A program made the translations under genes and the position numbers. Below are positions 1 through 10,700 of a DNA stretch of 64,000 nt, in pieces (position 1 is the stretch's first letter; each line of letters begins with the position of its first letter). The notes under the pieces were generated by a model, which ran no database searches, was not told the origin of the DNA, and was given only the letters and a program-made list of their open reading frames with translations. This stretch comes from Calycina herbarum (taxonomy: Eukaryota > Ascomycota > Leotiomycetes > Helotiales > Pezizellaceae), in the NCBI GenBank assembly GCA_001414485.1, contig LLEY01000213.1, forward strand, positions 1 to 64,000, read 5' to 3'.

Positions 1-358
1 TATTCTTATATAATAGTAGATATATTATTATTTAGTATTCTACTTATATTCTTTATCTAGTATTTATTAAGATAGAGTTTAATCTAGTTATAAGTATATT
101 CTAAGAGATAGATAACTATAAATAAGATTTATTTTATTTTATTCTTAAATTTATCTATATAAAATCTAATATATATCTTAGATTTTATTAAGAACTATCT
201 AAGTATTACTAATCCTCTTTTATATTAGTTAAGAGATAGTATCTTAATTCTTTTATTAAGAATAGTATTAATAATAGTTAGTATATCTTTATTCTTATTA
301 ATCTAGTATTATCTAGATATTAATATAATATAATACTTCTAAGCTTAAGTACTTAAAA
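1..358 (-). mobile_element. Gypsy element A, gag-side fragment cut by window start
   Basis: This is the inner side of a minus-strand gypsy element whose 5' LTR follows at 359. The stretch aligns by eye with the gag-proximal region of the element at 43649-50246 (around 49500-49819), including the short leader just inside the LTR. No CpA or TpG occurs here, so every codon that could be hit by RIP has been hit and no open frame remains. The rest of the element lies to the left of the window. Confidence 0.6.
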
Positions 359-782
359 TATAATAAAACTACTAACTAACTAACTAAGATAAGTAGTTTA
401 AAGATTATTAGTTAAAGAAGTATTAAATTATATATATATTTACTTAGAGGTAAACTTATTACTATATTAAAGATATTAAACAAGATAATAAGAATAATAA
501 TTATAATTAAGTATAAAGCTTCTATCTAATAGTAGATATACTAGTATTATATAGAACCTTCGTTCTTTATTCTAACTATTAGATCTCTTAAGAACCTATA
601 GACCCTTTTAGATCCTTCCTAGATCCTTAGAGGTCTATTATATAATTAGTAACTAAAGGAAATCCTTAGATCGCTTAATTCTTCTAGCTAATCTCTATTT
701 ACTATAAGACTATAATAGTACTTAACCTATTAGAGCGCCGCCTAGTCTTCACTTATTACGTGCTTATATATAATTCGTAATA
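359..782 (-). repeat. LTR of gypsy element A (424 bp)
   Basis: It aligns along its whole length with the 427-bp LTRs at 43649 and 49820. On the plus strand it starts TATAATAAAAC (RIPped form of TGTAACGAAAC) and ends AATTCGTAATA (RIPped form of GATTCGTGACA). Because gag-side sequence lies to its left, it is the 5' LTR of a minus-strand element. The outer flank at 783 is degraded and no target duplication can be tested. Confidence 0.75.
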
Positions 783-3061
783 CTATCTTTGGCTTTTACT
801 ATAGCGAAAGAATATACTTCTAATATATAGTAAGTATTAAAGTACTAAAGTCAGTTATAAGATTATATCTTTAGAGTCTATACTATAGCTGTCGATGATT
901 CTATATTAAGGCTTGTATTATGTTCCGGATTTTCTAAGGCTGAAATACTCGAAGGTTTTATAGTAGAATTATTATCTATAAGACTAGAACTCTCTACTAG
1001 AAGAGATTCTTCTAGTAGGTATTATTATAATCCTACTATAGACTGAAATTTTAGACTAAGGCTATTAAAACTCAGTTCAGGCCTAAAAAAAGAATTAATA
1101 TCTGAAAAATTCGAGAAATTTAATAAACCTAGGTCTAAAGAAGTTTAGAAACCCTAGTCGAGAGAAGTTAATAAGTCTAAGTTTAAGAGCTAATTAAACT
1201 CTATATTTAGCCGGCCGTCTATTACTAGAGACTAGGTTAGAGGTGTTATACTAGAGGAAGACATTACGAGGAAGATTTTCTAATAAGAAAAAATATTTAA
1301 GAATAAAGAATATATTCTAATAACTAGGAGGAAGCTGTCTTCTTATATCTCTCTTCTTAAGAGATTATAGATCTTAGGTATAGAAGTAAAACTATCTCTT
1401 ATAATACTAATTAAGGTAATATATATCTAGACATACCTTATTAGCTATATCTAGCTTATAGTAAATATAACTATTAGAAATAACTAGAGACGTTTAGGTT
1501 ATAAGTATAAATCAAGTTAAGTCAGCTCTTAGTATACTTTAGTTCTCTCTTATATAAGGATATATAAGATATCTACAGCTTATAGATTACCTCCGGTAGG
1601 ATTTATCTAAGAGTAACTACTCGTAAGCGAGAAAAAGGAGTCTTTCTACGATGTGATTAGTAAAAATTTTTCTATAGAAGCTGTTAGATAGCTGTAGAGA
1701 GTATTCTTAAGTCGAATCTCTCTACTAGTATATATTTAGAAGTAGTAATAACTTTTCAGCTAAGATCCTAGTTAGTGATAATTACTATTAAGCGAGCGAG
1801 TTTAATATAGATAAAGACTGTTATATATTATAGATACGTAGAATCTTCTCGATAGTAGTAAATAGTTAATTAAGATAATAGAATTTCCCTCTTTAACTAC
1901 GAAGAGTCGGCTTAGTAGATAATAGAAGAGCTAGTTATTTATCAGATAATATTAATAAAGCTTTCGGAGATAAGAGCCTTTCTCTTTTAGCTAACGAAGA
2001 TCTTTAAAATATATTAGTAGTAGAGAGTCTATCGATAGAACTCGTATCCCTCGCTAGGAACTTACTATACTTAAAGGTCCCGCTATCGATTACACTCTAG
2101 GCCTACTTTAATAACTTCTTCTACTTATAGTAAGTGATCAGGTAACCCTAGCTCTCTAGCTACTACTAGTAAGAGTAGACTTTCCTTAGCGTTGCTTACT
2201 AACTATAGTTAGTTTTAGTATAAAGATCTCTAAGTAATAGCTAATATACGTATCGATGTAATATAATAGAGATATAGTAGAAGACATTCTATAAAGAAGA
2301 ATAATAATAGAGGATTAGAAAAATCGCTTTATACTCTGCTATTTTCCTCTCCTCTTTTATTATCTCGCTTAAATATCTACGTCGGGAGCTGTTTCCCGTT
2401 CCTATATATTTCTATATATTTATATACTAGGTATTAAGAAAGGACTCGGAATATACTCGAAGTCTACCTTACTAAAGAGTAGAACCGGGAAATAGAAGAC
2501 GTAGATATATATATACGAGATAATTAGCTACTTACTCTAAACTTTCGTAAGAACGGAAATGCTTTATAATTCTACTAATATAAGAGAGAGTTAATAGAGT
2601 CTAAAGAGAAGGAGTTTCTTATCTTAACTACCTCTGTTCGTTCTTATCTCTATAACCTTATTTCGTTATACTCTGTCGGAAGTCTCTAAAATAACGAAAC
2701 TCTTTCTAGTACTATATATAACTAGGAAAAACTACAAATCTTCCGCTACCTTCGACTATGTTTTTCCCTCTCTATACGACTATAGGTCAGCTTATAAAAT
2801 CACGGCTAAAATCGATTAAGCGATTATTAGTCTAAACTCTAATATTATTCTAGAATCTTATTATAAGATTCAGTCTTACCTAGATAAGAGACTAAGCTAT
2901 ATCTCTTATATCTTACCTCTTTAGAAAACTTCTATACTTTGTAATAGTATATTCTTATTCTATTAAGATAGCTAGCTAGACTTTACGTTAATAACTCTTA
3001 ACTTAAAGAGTATCTCTAGAAAACTTGTCTATAATATTACCTTAACCTCTCTTTACTATAC
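783..3061. other. RIP-degraded AT-rich DNA, no identifiable gene
   Basis: CpA and TpG are depleted throughout and all six frames are broken at close intervals. I recognise no transposase, RT or LTR here. A partial inverted repeat pairs about 2365-2400 with 2470-2515 (arms sharing ATATCTACGTC), possibly a decayed element terminus. Confidence 0.6.
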
Positions 3062-3900
3062 TCTACTTATCGCTAAGACGCGCTATATTAACCTAGAACA
3101 GAAGAGAGCTAGTTATAGACTTTTAGAGATCTTTTAGACAGCTTAGAACTAGCTACGTATTCTATGTTTTTAATACTTATAAATCTTTACTATAAGATAC
3201 TAGACTTATTAAGAATCTAGATATTATCCTCTTATAGATTTAGAGTCTTTCTAGTATTAGAGATGCTTTTTAAAGCCTACGGATCACGGCGGACGCTAGC
3301 GAACACTTTATATCTTATATCAAGTTATATACTAGAGAGAGAACACTACTCTAGACTCGCTCTTTTATATTTTAATAAGGTTTATAAGATAAGAAAATAC
3401 ATCTTATCTATGTTAGAACTATTACCTAAGAGAGTCGACGTAGAGATTCAAATTTAGAAGCACTTACTTAAACTAGTTTTAATAGTATTAAAATCTTTTC
3501 TATATATCGCTAGATACGATAATAACTATCCTTACTAGTTAGACTTAATTAGTATACTATATAACGAGGCAAATTCCTTACTAGAGCTTATAGAGACTAT
3601 AAGGTTTCAGCGTTTACTCGATAGACTTTAAAGTAGAGATTTTTATATATATTTATTTCAGTTTTAAAAGGTCTTAGTTAAGAATAGTATAAACCTAGAT
3701 AGATAATAAGAATTATATTTCTACAGCTATAAATAACTAATATTAAAAAACTATAGGCTTTATAAACTATATAGAAAGATTGAAATTACCGTTTCTATAC
3801 TAACTCTACTAAAGGAATTTAAAAATATTTCTTAAAATACTTAAACTACTAAGTTCTCTTATATCTTCGCTATAATAATACTATAGTATTAGAAATATTA
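3062..3900 (+). pseudogene. RIPped coding remnant, possibly TPR-like
   Basis: One plus-strand frame (open at 3263-3457, then broken only by TAA/TAG) reads as a plausible helical protein over about 270 codons. The segment near 3300-3400 contains LANTLYLISSYILEREHY followed by a LLYFNKVYKIR-like helix, which resembles the spacing of a tetratricopeptide helix pair. The stops sit where CAA, CAG or TGG would be expected before RIP. Leu, Ile, Tyr and Asn are inflated, as RIP produces. I do not recognise the parent protein. A repeat-type domain of a large fungal gene is possible but unproven, because RIPped sequence can mimic such low-complexity helices. Confidence 0.3.
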
Positions 3901-5254
3901 AAGAGATATTATTTAAACGCGCTAAACAGCGCTATAAGCTTAAACTCTACGTAATTCAAAAATCTTTTAACTCTAGCTCTAGTAAACTCTATTTTAAATA
4001 ATACGAAGATTAAGATACTATTATAGTAGATAGCCTTATTAATTCTTTTATATCGTTTTCTACTTTCTCGCTCTATCTAAGAAGTAAAATATAAAATATT
4101 TAGATCTCTTATCTATTAGCCTAACGTGTCCTCTCTACGATAATAACTCGTTCTCTACAAAAGTTTTTCCTATCTTCTATATTAAAGATAAGCTATTCTA
4201 CTTTATATCTAAGTAAATTTAATATCTAGTAATATATCGTCTCTAATTCTATCTCTAAGCGGTAATCTTTAAAGTTCTATATATCAGTTATTAGAGCCTT
4301 TATATCCTTATAAAATAAAGATTTCTAAGTTTCTAAATAGATTGTCTATAAACTCGATATCTACTACGTAAGCTATCTAAGAATATAATAGTACCTTGTC
4401 CGGTTCGACGCGATATATATATTAAGAGTAGTAGAAAAAGTAGATTTAATAGAAAGGTAACTAAGAAGGATCTAAATTTCTACGGTGGGTCTAAAAGGTT
4501 CGATAATTAGCTTGTAAAAAGTTAGTAGTCGAAGTACTATAAAGCTATATAGTAAATCCTAGGTATAGTACCTGAATTAGCTCCCGGCCTAGTCGAGCGT
4601 TAAACTCAAAGTAACTAAGAGATCTGAAATATATTACTAGTAAGTTATATCTCTTAATTATATAGCTATTACAGAGTTAAACATATCTCTACCTAATAGG
4701 TTAGTTTTATAAGATAGTAGACCTTAATTTAGCTCGATATAATTAAAGGTTATAATAGAACGTATTTAAAAGAAATTAGAGCTTTATACTATATATAATA
4801 GTAAAATATACTATCTTAGTTTCAGCTACGACTTTACTTTATTAGACCTTACTTTATAATAAATCCTTCTTAGAACTCTAATTTAGAGACAGAAGCTTTA
4901 AGTTCCTTACTAATATTAATCTTACTCTCTAGAATAAGTAGGATAGTGTTTTTTCTACTAGCGGTTACTATATTAAAGTAATCAGTAAGAGTTAATATAT
5001 TAAAATTAGTATTAAATAGCCTTATCCGCTTTCTTATATACTTTACCGCTAATCGTTTAACTTTAGATAGGTCTAAGGAATCTATATCTATAATTTAAGA
5101 TACTCGCTAATTACCTCTTTCCTAAATCTAGTATATAATACAGATAAGGTCCGGTGAGTCGTGAGGCAGCGAAGTTGCCTTCTATAGAGGTAAGTATATT
5201 AAAATAAAGGTTAGACATTATACGTTACCTGTCTCTTAATTATTATTTACAACT
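3901..5254. other. RIP-degraded DNA without identifiable gene
   Basis: AT-rich, CpA-poor sequence with no frame longer than a few tens of codons and no recognised element. RIP damage lessens toward 5150, where CA and TG dinucleotides reappear. Confidence 0.6.
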
Positions 5255-5290
5255 CTAAGCCTCTAATCTCCTGATTACCTGCTTGTTCTT

Positions 5291-5530
5291 GCTCTTAGTC
5301 ACGCCTCTCTTGGTCAAGTTTCTCTTAATCCCGTCTCTCTTAATCCCGTTTCTCTTAATCCCGTCTCTCTTGATCCCATCTCTCTTGATCCTGTTTCTCT
5401 TGATCCCGTCTCTCTTAATCCCGTCTCTCTTAGTCAAGTTTCTCTTAGTCAAGTTTCTCTTAGTCAAGTTTCTCTTAATCCCGTTTCTCTTAATCCCGTC
5501 TATCCTGCTCTAATTTCTCTAAATCAAATT
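5291..5530 (-). repeat. 15-bp minisatellite, 16 units
   Basis: Sixteen tandem 15-bp units of the type TCTCTTAATCCCGTY, with TCTCTTAGTCAAGTT and TCTCTTGATCCCGTC variants. The length is a multiple of three and encodes a KRDGI/KRNLT pentapeptide on the minus strand, so the array was probably part of a protein. Confidence 0.9.
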
Positions 5531-5567
5531 GTGTGTGCCGATTCTTCTTCCGCTCAGAGTCCTTAAG

Positions 5568-5773
5568 TGTCCTCCCCTGTAACTGAGCTTCCTCTTGTCT
5601 CTGTTGTTACCTAGTCTCTTACCGCCGAGACTCTTCCTCCTACCTTTTATACTCTCGCTTTTTCTATTCCTGTTTACGTTCCTTCTCTTACTCTAGGTTT
5701 TCTTATACTTGTAGACCTTGTACTAATCTTTCATTTAAGTTATTCCGCTCTAATGTCTCCTCTAATCTCCTTA
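5568..5773 (-). repeat. Direct repeat copy 1 (about 205 bp)
   Basis: Pairs with 6118-6325. Shared landmarks are CCTCTTGTCTCTGTTGTT near the left end and CGCTCTAATGTCTC near the right end. Both copies encode the same LEE.LER..LNERF coiled-coil module on the minus strand, so the pair is an internal duplication in the coiled-coil protein. Copy 1 carries more RIP-type changes than copy 2. Confidence 0.75.
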
Positions 5774-5853
5774 GCTCTAACCTCTCTATCTCTAGTGCCT
5801 CTCTCTTAATCCTCTCTTAATCTCGTCTCTCCTGCTCTTGTCTCTCCTGCTTA

Positions 5854-5928
5854 GTCTCCTCCTGCTCAGTCTCCTCCTGCTCAGTCTCCTCCTGCTCCGC
5901 CTTGTCTTGCTCTGTCTTGTCTTGCTCA
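5854..5928 (-). repeat. Second 15-bp minisatellite, 5 units
   Basis: Five units (GTCTCCTCCTGCTCA three times with one change, then two GTCTTGTCTTGCTCA-type units) encode EQEET/EQDK(T/A) pentapeptides on the minus strand, in the same remnant as the larger array. Confidence 0.85.
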
Positions 5929-6117
5929 ACCCTCTGTTTTACGCTAGAGTGATCTACTACAGGGTTCCTAAGACGATGAATAAAGTATAAGCTCTGGTCT
6001 ACTATCACGAGTTCTCGACCTGATTAAGGTTCTGAGTCAGTAGTCTCTTATCTTACATTGTTAATGCTCTCTATGTCAAGTAGCGTGTGTTACCTTTCAT
6101 TTCGCTCGTAATCCCTG

Positions 6118-6325
6118 AGTATCCTCCCATACACCTGCACCTCCTCCTCTTGTCTCTGTTGTTGTCTAGTCTCCTGTCGCCGCTTGTCTTCCTCTTCCCT
6201 TTCTTACTCTCGCCTTCTCTGTTCCTGTTTACGTTACTTCTCTCGTTCTAAGTTTTCTCGCGCTTGTAGTCCTTGTGTAAATCTTTCGTTTAAGTCATCC
6301 CGCTCTAATGTCTCTTCTAATCTTA
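6118..6325 (-). repeat. Direct repeat copy 2 (about 205 bp)
   Basis: Second copy of the module at 5568-5773. It retains more CpA/TpG and therefore looks closer to the ancestral sequence. Confidence 0.75.
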
Positions 6326-6520
6326 TACTGTCCACGTCTACACTTCCCTCTGATGGTTCTTCTTCCGTGATATTCAAATGTGCGCTCTATTCACTTCTAG
6401 CCTCTCTTTACTGGTAGAGTGTTAATATACCATCGTAATTCTTCACCGAATGCTCTGTTGATCGCTCGGACTGCCTTGTGTTGTCGTTTAGTGAGAAGGT
6501 GGACTCATGTATTCCCGAGG

Positions 6521-6805
6521 CTTGTAGCGAACCGCCTACGCTCTAAGGGGGGTCATCTGTCTAGCCGATATCATGTGTTACTGACGGTTTACTAAAGAAT
6601 GCTAAGTACACTGATTTCTAGACAAAGAGGGATGTGACACTGCTTCCTTACTCTTGTCGCTTATTATGTAGATGATTAATAAATAAGAATTGTTGGTCCT
6701 CCTTGAATTCGCGAGTGCTCGGCTTCCCACACCTTTTCTTAACGGGAACGCCTTTCCTAGACGTGACAAGGATAGGTCTCGATTGTAGGTGTTCTGTTAG
6801 CGTAT
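6521..6805. other. Non-RIPped spacer left of gypsy element B
   Basis: Ordinary base composition with normal CpA and TpG content. No reading frame or repeat recognised. It ends sharply at the LTR start at 6806. Confidence 0.6.
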
Positions 6806-7260
6806 TGTAACGAAACTCAAACTAACTAAACAAAGGTGACTAAGTCTCGAAGGGTTGGTATGTAATAAGAAGTACAGATGCGCCGGGTTGTTCACTTGAA
6901 AGTAAACTCGTTACTTATATCAAAGATGTTAAACAAGATAATAAGATTAATAACTAAGTTGAGCACGAAGCTCCTAACTAAGTAGCAGACGTGCTAGTCT
7001 ATATAGAACTTCTATACTCATAGAGTCTACTTCTAAGGGAGTCCTAACAATAGAGTCCGACTCCTACCTCTAGAACTTCTCTAAACAGGACTCTATCACC
7101 TAACTGCTCCTAACCGAGTCACGTGATATAACTATAATAAGATCTATAGATTATATACCTAATACATTTAATCCTTACTTCCTAGGTTTCCTATAGTACT
7201 TGTCCTATTAGAGCGTTGCCTAGACTTTACTTATTATATATTAATATATAATTCGTAATA
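6806..7260 (-). repeat. 3' LTR of gypsy element B (455 bp)
   Basis: Starts TGTAACGAAACTC and ends AATTCGTAATA on the plus strand. Its outer part (6806-6960) keeps CpA/TpG while the inner part is RIPped. The adjacent interior at 7261 is the reverse complement of a purine tract (AAGAAGGAGATAG), the polypurine tract of a minus-strand element. Confidence 0.88.
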
Positions 7261-7351
7261 CTATCTCCTTCTTAGCTTAGCGTATCCCTACGCTAATATA
7301 TATCCTATAAAATGTCGATCGAAGGCTAATAACCTTTATCTTTATCTAAAT

Positions 7352-7790
7352 ATGTCTTCTTTCTATAATAAGCGGAAAGAGTATTTAGCTCTTACTATAC
7401 GAATTAAGTCTACGAAGCGCCTAGCTAAGACCTGTTCTTTCTATCGAAAACAGTCTTATAAGTGCTTTCTAGAGCTCTCTAAGTCTTCTCGTTGTTTTAA
7501 ATACGTTCGTACTAAACGATTCTATAATAGCTCTAGCTATTTTGATATCCTTCTTTCTAGACTCTGAAAACCTATATATCGATTCTTCTTTAGTTCTATA
7601 CGTAAACGTCTCTTAATTACTCCTCTAAGTCCTCTAACTAAGCTAATATCTCTCTAGTTCTCTACTTTCGAGATTATTCCTTTTATTAAGTAGGTTCTTT
7701 CTAATAATATTTCTCTATCTAACCCTAGCCCCGAGTTCTAAGTAGCTCTAAGTTTCGTTAGTAGAACTTCTAAAGTTCCTTTAAGTATTA
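7352..7790 (+). pseudogene. Antisense cysteine-cluster ORF inside element B
   Basis: A plus-strand frame, antisense to the retrotransposon, opens at ATG 7352 and runs 71 codons to a stop at 7565-7567. It continues in the same register, broken only by TAG/TAA, to about 7790, where it overlaps the pol end. It contains KTCSFYRKQS, then KCFLELSKSSRCFKYVRTKR and FY. Tyr in place of Cys is what RIP does (TGC/TGT to TAC/TAT), so the ancestral pattern is probably C-x2-C-x6-C, a short linker, then C-x2-C-x6-C. The same frame exists antisense in element C (21290-21732), with Cys still present at several of these positions, and a related frame exists in element E (44268-44717). The function is unknown; a zinc-binding protein is an inference. 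Confidence 0.5.
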
Positions 7791-10700
7791 GTTAATGTTT
7801 TTCTTAGGTTCTTAAGTATTTTCTAAGTATAGGTAGTCTAACTATTTAATTAAGTATTTAACTTATTCTTTAATAAGCTTATAGTTAAGAATCCTTTTAA
7901 CTTTATACTTAGTATTTAAGTTTACTAGTTAAACTTCTATAAGTAGAGCTAGTAGTACTCTTAGTAATACTAGTTTAAGTAAGGATATATAGAATACTAG
8001 ATAGATGTTTATTATTTTTAGTAGTACTAGTTTATAATTTAAAGGTCTTCTAACTTATTTAATTTTAAATAGTCTAAGTTTTTTATAATCTAGTTTATTA
8101 CTTAGTCTTTATATATTAATGTTTTTCTATACTAAGTAGATTTTATCTCTCTCTTTTAACTTTAGCTTTTAACTACGTCGTTTATTATAGTAGTACGTAT
8201 TACGTTTAGCTATAAACTATAAATCTTCTATAAGTTCCTTATATAGCTTCTTAATTTTCGAGATTTAAATATAAGTAAGTTAATTATTAATAGTTATAGT
8301 TAATAGTTCTTAATATATAACTAATTTATACTTATAGTTAGTATAAAATAGTATAATAAGTGTTATTTCTATTACTAAACTATTATATACAAATTATACT
8401 AAGAGTAGTAATTCTACCTAGTTATTTTACTAGTAGTTTATATAATATTAAAGGTATATTTTAACTACTTAATTTATACGTTTATTTCCTCTATTTATCT
8501 AGAGATAGAAAGCTGTTATTAACCTTCTTTTTATACCTAGTCGTTTTATAAGAGCGACTTAGAATTTTAAGATAAAGAGTTTATCTCTATCTAAGAGTAT
8601 TTCTTCTAGTAGTCTATAGCTTAAAACTACTTCTTTTAAGAATACAAATACTAATTCCTTAGATATACTTGGTTCTATATATAGTACTAGAATTATATAT
8701 TTTATAAGCTGTTTTATAATAACTAAGATTAAATTATATTTAACTTCTATTATTAAATTCTTAGATTTCGATAGTTTAATAATAAAATTCTAAGAGATCG
8801 ATTTCTAAGGTATTTATAGTATTAAAGTAATATCTATCTATCTATAGAGTATATAGTAGAAAGCCTTATTCTAGATATAGGTATTATATTCTATTACTAC
8901 TTCCTTAACTACTACTAATAACCGATTAATAGAGTAGTTCTATTTAATTCTCTAGAGAGTCTAGTAGATTCCCTAGTATCTATAAGTTAGGAGTTTATAT
9001 TATTCTTAGACGAATTCCTTTATTATTATATAAGATAAGTCTGTTTTTTACTTCTCTAGTTATATTTCTAATAGAAGTATTATAAATTATTCTCTACTAT
9101 TCTTCTAATAACTATACTCTTTTAATTTTATTATACTATAGTTCTTATAATTCGAATATACTAGTAGCTGTAATTTTATAAACTATTAGTACGAAGTCGC
9201 TCTTTTTATTAAATTTTAATATAATAATCTTTTTATATTCTTTGTTTCCTTTATAGCTAGGTTTTCTACTTAAGACGTCGGCTCTAGTATTCGAAGTTCT
9301 ACTTATATATTATATAACTATATCGAATTCTACTAATAACTTAGACTACCTAGTAAGGCGTCTAGTTATAAGTTCCTTAGTTATTATAAATGTTTTAAGG
9401 TTCTTATAGTCTATTAGAATCGTAACCTAGTATTTTACTAGCTATAAATAGATTCTCTAGTACTTTAGAGCTAAAATTATAGTAAGTAACTCTTTATTAA
9501 AGATACTATAATTTTACTAAGCTAGATTAAACGTCTTAGAGTAATATACTATAGGTATAAGTTTTCCTTTTTCGTCTAGTTATAGATATACTACGCTTAC
9601 TATAGTATCTAAGACGTCTGTTTCTATTATACTTAGCTTATCCTAGTTATAGTTATATAAGATTAGTTTTTCTATAAATTTTACTTTAATTTACTAGAAA
9701 GCTTCTTTAGTCTCTTTGTTTTATATAAAAGTAATAGTTTTCTTTAATAATATTAATACTAGTTTAGCGATTTTTATATAATCTTTAATAAAAGGTTTAT
9801 AAAAGTTTATAAATCCTAAAAATAATTAAACATCTTTAACGCTTTTAGAAGACATCTAATCTAGGATATTCTAGATCTTTATTAGATCTATTTCTATTTT
9901 CTCTAAGCTAACTACCTATTCTAGGAAAAGTGTTTAAGTTACTTTGAACTTGTATTTTAAAAGTTTAAGATAAGAGTCTACTTTTAATAGTTATTATAGT
10001 ACTTCTCTTATATATCTCTTATATTCTTCTTTTCTCTTAGAGAAGACTAGGATATTATCTAGGTAATATATAATAGTTACTTTTAGAAGATCTTTTAAAA
10101 TATTATTATTTTATCTCTAATAGATAGCTAGTATATTATATAACCTAAATAGTATAACTATATATTTATAGAGACCTAATAGTAAGATAAACGCTATCTT
10201 TTATTTGTTTCTAGCTTTAATCTATATTAGACTATAAGCGTTTTATTAATCTAGTTTTATAAACTATACTACCTAGCCTAACTTGTCTTATAAGTATTAG
10301 CTACTAGGTAATAGATAAGCGTTCTTAACTATTATATTATTTACTTCTTTATAATTAATATATACTCTTCTCTCTAAGTCGTCTTTCTTCTTAATAATAA
10401 GTATATTTAAGATAATAGAAGACTTAGACTTCTAAATATATTCTTTCTTAATACCTTCTTATATATACCTTTCTAGTTTTTAGAGGTTTTTCTAATTATA
10501 TAGTTAAAGTTTCTACTTTATAAAGTAATAATCCTTTTTTAATTTAATCTTATAATCTTATAAGTAATATTCTAAGAGAGCTCTTAGGTCTTCTAGGTTC
10601 TTAAACAAAGCTATAAATTCTCTATACTATATAGGTATTTTATTATTAGCTTTCCTACTAGTCTATAGAGGACTCTAGGCCAGGTGTCCTAGCACGTTAG

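Larger units (their letters stand above)
5255..6520 (-). pseudogene. Charged coiled-coil protein remnant with pentapeptide repeats
   Basis: Read on the minus strand, a single frame from about 6510 downwards is rich in Glu, Arg, Gln and Lys and predicts long coiled coil. Recognisable pieces in order are a TLYQ..REARSE stretch, LNITEEEPSEGSVDVDS, LEETLERDDLNERF, then ER/EQ-rich heptads, a segment with IVDQSLYFIHRLRN, an EQEET pentapeptide array, a second copy of the LEE.LER module, and a KR(D/N)(G/L)(I/T) array ending near 5255. A handful of in-frame TAA/TAG codons lie where Gln or Trp is expected, so RIP has acted weakly. The coding strand is minus; the Leu/Ile/Pro-rich plus-strand frame over the minisatellite is its shadow. 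I do not recognise the family. It could be a host gene or a transposon accessory protein. Confidence 0.45.

Noticed and set aside
5283..5513. Plus-strand Leu/Ile/Pro repeat frame over the minisatellite
   Set aside because: Shadow of the minus-strand pentapeptide array, which continues into flanking coiled-coil coding sequence.
5291..5928. CRISPR-like repetitive arrays
   Set aside because: The units are contiguous 15-bp tandem repeats without spacers and encode peptides in frame.
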